A stretch of 11,235 nucleotides of DNA, taken from contig JAXCGZ010022344.1 in assembly GCA_037179515.1 (NCBI GenBank), positions 1 through 11,235 of the forward strand, written 5' to 3'. Of this stretch, positions 7,970 to 11,235 are shown piece by piece; within the stretch, counting starts at the first letter, position 1, and every line of letters begins with the position of its first letter. Made by a program: the position numbers and the translations under genes. A model generated the notes under the pieces. That model had not been told where the DNA came from, searched no databases, and saw only the letters and a list, made by a program, of their open reading frames with translations. The DNA comes from Halocaridina rubra. Its lineage: Eukaryota; Arthropoda; Malacostraca; Decapoda; Atyidae.

Positions 7970-8128
7970 ATTTCCATTTTACAATGGGTATTCGTCAGCC
8001 AGGACAAGCCCCAACCCCCACTGTGATGTCCACCCACAGCAGTTCCTGCCAGTAAACAGCTTAAACTCTCGGTCTTGGACGGGGACCGATCTTTCGACCT
8101 CGCGAATGCGAAGCCAGCGCGTTACCAC
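7952..8128 (-). mobile_element. tRNA-derived SINE-like insertion (177 bp)
   Basis: This stretch is foreign to the satellite, more GC-rich, and interrupts monomer 30. Read on the minus strand it starts near AGTGGTAACGCGCTGG, the start of a tRNA-type head with a partial A box. A degenerate B-box-like stretch (AGATCGGTCCC, plus 8082-8092) follows. Next comes a non-tRNA body with G runs, then a small hairpin (CCATT-GTAA-AATGG, plus 7974-7987), an AATAAA and a tail built from a 10-base repeat. This order (tRNA head, unique body, short repeated tail) is typical of SINEs. The head lacks its first bases, so it is 5'-truncated. Against an F-type monomer the insertion replaces 4 bp (ACCT) and shows no target-site duplication. 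The spacing agrees: 448 bp between modules equals 275 plus 177 minus 4. I do not recognise the family. Confidence 0.7.
7967..7972 (-). promoter_or_regulatory. AATAAA near the 3' end of the SINE-like element
   Basis: Sense-strand AATAAA immediately upstream of the tail repeat. It matches the polyadenylation hexamer. In an AT-rich tail it may be chance; I see no evidence that it is used. Confidence 0.35.
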
Positions 8129-8315
8129 TGTAGCTTATATCTGCTATACTTAGGAATGAACGCATTCTATCTGAATACCACTATGTTCATGTTACAGATT
8201 CCCCAACCTCACTCGTGGCTTCATTTTAGCATTTAATTCAATTCCCAATCTCATTCGGGCCATGAAATAACCAAATAAGCACATTACATATGTGAAAACA
8301 TGAATAATTTTTTTT

Positions 8316-8386
8316 ACCCCGACCAGGAATCGAACCTAGGAATTATAATAACTAAGTCAAGGCACTACCACTACACCACAGAAGGT
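8316..8386 (-). pseudogene. tRNA-like module, copy 30
   Basis: First module to the right of the insertion. The B box is GGTTCGATTCC, which fits the consensus. The hairpin is altered (AATTATAATAAC), losing a stem pair and changing the loop, and the D-stem side reads AAGGCACTACC. Its spacer is F-type (GTTCATGTTACAG). Confidence 0.5.
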
Positions 8387-8588
8387 TAAAAGGAATCCAA
8401 CCTTATAGCTTATATCTGCTATACTTAGGAATGAACGCATTCTATCTGAATGCCACTATGTTCATATTACAGATTCCCCAACCTCACTCGTGGCTTCATT
8501 TTAGAATTTAATTCAATTCCCAATGTCATTCGGGCTATGAATTAACCAAATAAGCACAATACATATGTGAAAACATGAATCATTTTTT

Positions 8589-8659
8589 ACCCCGACCAGG
8601 ACTCGAACCTAGGACTTATGATAACTAAGTCAAGGCGCTACCACTACACCACATAAAGG
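8589..8659 (-). tRNA. tRNA-like module, copy 31
   Basis: All arms and both boxes are intact, with the CACATAAAGGT end variant. The spacer shares GAATTAACC and CACAATACATATG with monomer 23. Confidence 0.56.
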
Positions 8660-8864
8660 TAAAAGGAATCCAACCTTATAGCTTATATCTGCTATACTTA
8701 GGAATGAACGCATTCTATCTGAATGGCACTATGTTCATATTACAGATTCCCCAACCTCACTCGGGGCTTCATTTTAGCATTAAATTTAATTCCCAATCTC
8801 ATTCGGAATATGAAATAACCAAATAAGCACATTACATATGTGAAAACATGAATCATATTTTTTT

Positions 8865-8935
8865 ACCCCGACCAGGACTCGAACCTAGGACTTTTGATAA
8901 CTAAGTCAAGGCGCTACCACTACACCACAGAAGGT
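8865..8935 (-). pseudogene. tRNA-like module, copy 32
   Basis: Both boxes are intact. One hairpin pair is broken by the same change as in copy 5 (ACTTTTGATAAC). It lies in a C-type monomer with CATTCGGAATATG. Confidence 0.5.
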
Positions 8936-9137
8936 TAAATGGAATCCAACCTTATAGCTTATATCTGCTATACTTAGAAATGAACGCATTCTATCTGAAT
9001 GCCACTATGTTCATATTACAGATTCCCCAACCTCACTCTTGCCTTCATTTTAGCAATTAATTCAATTCCCAATCTCATTCGGGCCATTAAATAACCAAAT
9101 AAGCACATTACATATGTTAAAACATGAATCATTTTTT

Positions 9138-9208
9138 ACCCCGACCAGGACTCGAACCTAGGACTTATGATAACTAAGTCAAGGCGCTACCACTACAGCA
9201 CAGAAGGT
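9138..9208 (-). tRNA. tRNA-like module, copy 33
   Basis: B box and hairpin are intact. The A-box side has the CTACAGCAC change, here without the CAAGTCGC change that accompanies it elsewhere. The terminator region reads GTTAAAACATG, as in monomer 6. Confidence 0.53.
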
Positions 9209-9410
9209 TAAATGGAATCCAACCTTATAGATTATATCTGCCATCCTTTGGAATGAACGCATTCTATTTGAATGTCACTATGTTCATATTACAGATTCCC
9301 CAACCTCACTCATGGCTTCATTTTAGCATTTAATTCAATTTCCAATCTCATTGGGACCATGAAATAACCAAATAAGCACATTACATATGTGAAAATATGA
9401 ATCATTTTTT

Positions 9411-9481
9411 ACCCCGGCCAGGACTCGAACCTAGGACTTATGATAACTAAGTCAAGGCGCTACCACTACACCACAGAAGGT
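9411..9481 (-). tRNA. tRNA-like module, copy 34
   Basis: Both boxes and the hairpin are intact. There is one acceptor-side change (ACCCCGGCC). It is an E-type monomer with GCCATCCTTTGG and CATTGGGACC, matching monomer 7. Confidence 0.56.
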
Positions 9482-9685
9482 TAAAAGGAATCCAACCTTG
9501 TAGCTTATATCTGCTATACTTAGGAATGAACGCAGTCTATCTGAATGCCACTATGTTCATGTTACAGATTCCCCAACCTCACTCGTGGCTTCATTTTAGC
9601 ATTTAATTCAATTCCCAATCTCATTCGGGCCATGAAATAACCAAATAAGCACATTACATATGTGAAAACATGAATAATTTTTTTT

Positions 9686-9756
9686 ACCCCGACCATGACT
9701 CGAACCTAGGACTTATGATAACTAAGTCAAGGCGCTACCACTACACCACAGAAAGT
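9686..9756 (-). pseudogene. tRNA-like module, copy 35
   Basis: The B box loses its last base match (GGTTCGAGTCA), and the 5' acceptor side reads AGAAAGTT. The hairpin and A box are intact. It is an F-type monomer (CCTTGTAGC, GTTCATGTTACAG), matching monomer 8. Confidence 0.5.
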
Positions 9757-9958
9757 TAAAAGGAATCCAACCTTATAGCTTATATCTGCTATACTTAGGA
9801 ATGAACGCATTCTATCTGAATGCCACTATATTCATATTACAGATTCCCCAACCTCACTCGGGGCTTCATTTTAGCATTTAATTCAATTCCAAATTTCATT
9901 CGTCCAATGAAATAACCAAATAAGCACATTACATATGTGAAAACATGAATCATTTTTT

Positions 9959-10029
9959 ACCCCAACCAGGACTCGAACCTAGGACTTATGATAACTAAGT
10001 CAAGGCTCTACCACTACACCACAGAAGGT
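9959..10029 (-). tRNA. tRNA-like module, copy 36
   Basis: Both boxes and the hairpin are intact. It has the ACCCCAACC acceptor change of copies 2 and 9 and the AAGGCTCTACC D-stem-side change of copy 29. Confidence 0.54.
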
Positions 10030-10231
10030 TAAAAGGAATCCAACTTTATAGCTTATATATGCTATACTTAGGAATGAACGCATTCTATCTGAATACCACT
10101 ATGTTCATATTACAGATTCCCCAACCTCACTCATGGCTTCATTTTAGCATTTAATTCAACTCCCAATCTCATTCGGGCCATGAAATAACCAAATAAGCAC
10201 ATTACATATGTGAAAACATGAATCATTTTAT

Positions 10232-10302
10232 ACCCTGAACAGGATTTGAACCTAGGACTTATGAAAACTAAGTCAAGGCGCTACCACAATACCACAGAAG
10301 GT
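10232..10302 (-). pseudogene. tRNA-like module, copy 37
   Basis: The B box is damaged at a fixed place (GGTTCAAATCC). The loop reads GTTTTCA (TTT at the anticodon place), and the A-box side is CCACAATACCA. The interrupted T run (TTTATACCC) resembles monomers 9 and 39. It is one of the most diverged modules. Confidence 0.48.
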
Positions 10303-10504
10303 TAAAAGGAATCCAACCTTATAGCTTATATCTGCTATACTTAGGAATGAACGCATTCTATCTGAATGCCACTATGTTCATATTACAGATTCCCCAACCT
10401 CACTCGTGGCTTCATTTTAGCATTTAATTCAATTCCCAATCTCATTCGGGCTATGAAATAACCAAATAAGCACATTACATATGTGACAACATGAATCATT
10501 TTTT

Positions 10505-10575
10505 ACCCCGACCAGGACTCGAACCTAGGACTTATGATAACTAAGTCAAGGCGCTACCACTACACCACATAAAGG
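10505..10575 (-). tRNA. tRNA-like module, copy 38 (no downstream TTTT)
   Basis: All arms and both boxes are intact, with the CACATAAAGGT end. The usual sense-strand TTTT past the 3' end is lost (plus strand GTGACAACATG), so a Pol III transcript would be expected to read on into the spacer. Confidence 0.54.
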
Positions 10576-10777
10576 TAAAAGGAATCCAACCTTATAGCTT
10601 ATATCTGCTATACTTAGGAATGAATGCATTCTATCTGAATGCCACTATGTTCATATTACAGATTCCCCAACCTCCTTCTTGGCTTCATTTTAGCATTTAA
10701 TTTAATTCCCAATCTCATTCGGAATATGAAATAACCAAATAAGCACATTACATATGTGAACACATGAATCATTTTAT

Positions 10778-10848
10778 ACCCTGACCAGGACTCGAACCTA
10801 GGACTTATGATAACTAAGTCAAGGCGCAACCACTACACCACAGAAGGT
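10778..10848 (-). tRNA. tRNA-like module, copy 39 (no downstream TTTT)
   Basis: B box, A box and hairpin are intact. The acceptor side is ACCCTGACC and the D-stem side GCGCAACC. The downstream TTTT is lost by a different base change from copy 38 (GTGAACACATG). Confidence 0.52.
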
Positions 10849-11031
10849 TAAATGGAATCCAACCTTATAGCTTATATCTGCTATACTTAGAAATGAACGC
10901 ATTATATCTGAATGCCACTATGTTCATATTACAGATTCCCCAACCTCACTCGTGGCTTCATTTTAGCATTTAATTCAATTTCAAATCTCATTCGGGCCAT
11001 GAAATAACCAAATAAGCACATTACATATGTG

Positions 11032-11035
11032 AAAA
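11032..11035 (-). terminator. Candidate Pol III terminator (shown for copy 40)
   Basis: TTTT on the sense strand, 15 nt past the 3' end of the module. It is the first T run of four after the module and is kept in 38 of 40 monomers (GAAAAC or GAAAAT on the plus strand), being lost in monomers 38 and 39. Pol III stops at short T runs, so the predicted transcript would be the module plus a trailer of roughly 15-19 nt. Confidence 0.5.
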
Positions 11036-11060
11036 TATGAATCATTTTTTACCCCGACCA

Positions 11061-11071
11061 GGACTCGAACC
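11061..11071 (-). promoter_or_regulatory. Internal Pol III B box (shown for copy 40)
   Basis: Sense GGTTCGAGTCC is a perfect match to the B-box consensus GGTTCGANTCC bound by TFIIIC. By eye 33 of 40 modules fit; the exceptions are copies 15, 18, 19, 24, 28, 35 and 37. The box lies about 31 bases past the A box, a normal tRNA-gene spacing. Confidence 0.7.
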
Positions 11072-11102
11072 TAGGACTTATGATAACTAAGTCAAGGCGC
11101 TA

Positions 11103-11113
11103 CCACTACACCA
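11103..11113 (-). promoter_or_regulatory. Internal Pol III A box (shown for copy 40)
   Basis: Sense TGGTGTAGTGG fits the tRNA A-box consensus TRGYNNAGYGG at every fixed place. By eye about 29 of the 40 modules keep a match; the others have one or two changes (for example copies 4, 12, 14, 24-26 and 37). It is an internal promoter element in the known tRNA-gene arrangement. Use in the cell is inferred, not shown. Confidence 0.65.
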
Positions 11114-11121
11114 CAGAAGGT

Positions 11122-11235
11122 TAAATGGAATCCAACCTTATAGCTTATATCTGCTATACTTAGGAATGAACGCATTCTATCTGAATGCCACTATGTTCAT
11201 ATTACAGATTTCCCAACCTCACTCGTGGATTCATT
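11122..11235 (-). repeat. Partial monomer 41 at the window edge
   Basis: The spacer part of the next monomer, cut off by the window end before its tRNA-like module. It carries GATTTCCCAACC and CGTGGATTCATT, marks otherwise seen only in monomer 4 (B type). It follows monomer 40, which has A-type marks, so the A-B order is seen again. Confidence 0.8.

Larger units (their letters stand above)
8661..9756 (-). repeat. Higher-order block CDEF (monomers 32-35)
   Basis: The same types and order as monomers 5-8, with module starts offset by exactly 7574 bp at all four positions. Rare shared marks are ACTTTTGATAAC (5/32), GTTAAAACATG (6/33), CATTGGGACC (7/34) and CCTTGTAGC (8/35). Confidence 0.72.
11051..11121 (-). 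tRNA. tRNA-like module, copy 40 (consensus form)
   Basis: Consensus copy with all arms and both boxes; used here to place the promoter and terminator sites. The last full module before the window ends. Its monomer mixes traits: CATTATATCTG as in monomer 6 and TTTCAAATCTC as in monomers 3 and 13. Confidence 0.58.
8129..11235 (-). repeat. Tandem satellite array, right block (rest of monomer 30 to partial 41)
   Basis: Continuation of the same array in the same orientation and phase after the SINE-like insertion. tRNA-like landmarks start at 8316, 8589, 8865, 9138, 9411, 9686, 9959, 10232, 10505, 10778 and 11051. The sequence runs off the window inside monomer 41, at the ATTCATT of the spacer. 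Monomers 32-35 are the same variant types, in the same order, as monomers 5-8 in the left block. The two blocks are therefore one array and not two independent ones. Confidence 0.97.

Noticed and set aside
7952..8128. Protein gene or exon in the GC-richer segment
   Set aside because: It is only 177 bp, with a tRNA-type head, a short repeated tail and an AATAAA; a SINE explains all of this better.
7940..8140. Target-site duplication flanking the SINE-like element
   Set aside because: I compared both flanks. The left flank (GGAATCC) is not repeated at the right junction (TGTAGCTTATATC), which simply continues the monomer.
1..11235. CRISPR array
   Set aside because: The modules recur at regular intervals, but the ~200-bp intervals between them are also repeats of each other, not unique spacers. 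The repeat is far too long, and the context is eukaryotic.
1..11235. Cluster of forty ordinary functional tRNA genes
   Set aside because: The Pol III boxes support a tRNA origin, but acceptor pairs 6 and 7 fail, the variable region is one base and the linker before the hairpin is three bases. Several copies have broken stems. Not claimed without transcript evidence.

Overview
The window is almost entirely one tandem satellite array. Forty full copies of a monomer about 273 bp long (range 273-277), plus a partial copy at the right edge, run head to tail from the first base to the last. Every monomer carries a 71-nt tRNA-like module on the minus strand, followed by about 200 bp of AT-rich spacer. 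I found no credible protein-coding gene. A satellite of this kind, with internal RNA polymerase III type promoter boxes and an inserted tRNA-derived SINE, points to a eukaryotic nuclear genome. An animal, perhaps a marine invertebrate, is my guess from the style of the SINE, but the species cannot be named from sequence alone.

Layout. Positions 1-7951 hold monomers 1-29 and the start of monomer 30. Positions 7952-8128 hold a 177-bp minus-strand SINE-like insertion that interrupts monomer 30. Positions 8129-11235 hold the rest of monomer 30, monomers 31-40 and a partial monomer 41. Both window edges fall inside the array, so it extends further on both sides.

The tRNA-like module, read on the minus strand, has an A box (TGGTGTAGTGG), a B box (GGTTCGAGTCC), a five-pair T stem, a four-pair D stem, a perfect five-pair hairpin with a 7-nt loop where the anticodon arm should be, and a partly paired acceptor stem. 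A TTTT run lies about 15 nt past its 3' end in 38 of 40 copies. By eye, about 33 of 40 copies keep a B box that fits the consensus and about 29 of 40 keep the A box. The linker before the anticodon arm and the variable region are not standard, so these may be tRNA-derived pseudogenes or small Pol III transcripts rather than working tRNAs.

Monomer variants are not randomly ordered. I see recurring variant types (called A to F here) in the order A-B-C-D-E-F. Blocks of several monomers reappear at exact offsets of 2737, 7574 and 1098 bp. Two adjacent pairs (10/11 and 21/22) are nearly identical. This indicates higher-order repeat structure and recent unequal exchange or segmental duplication.
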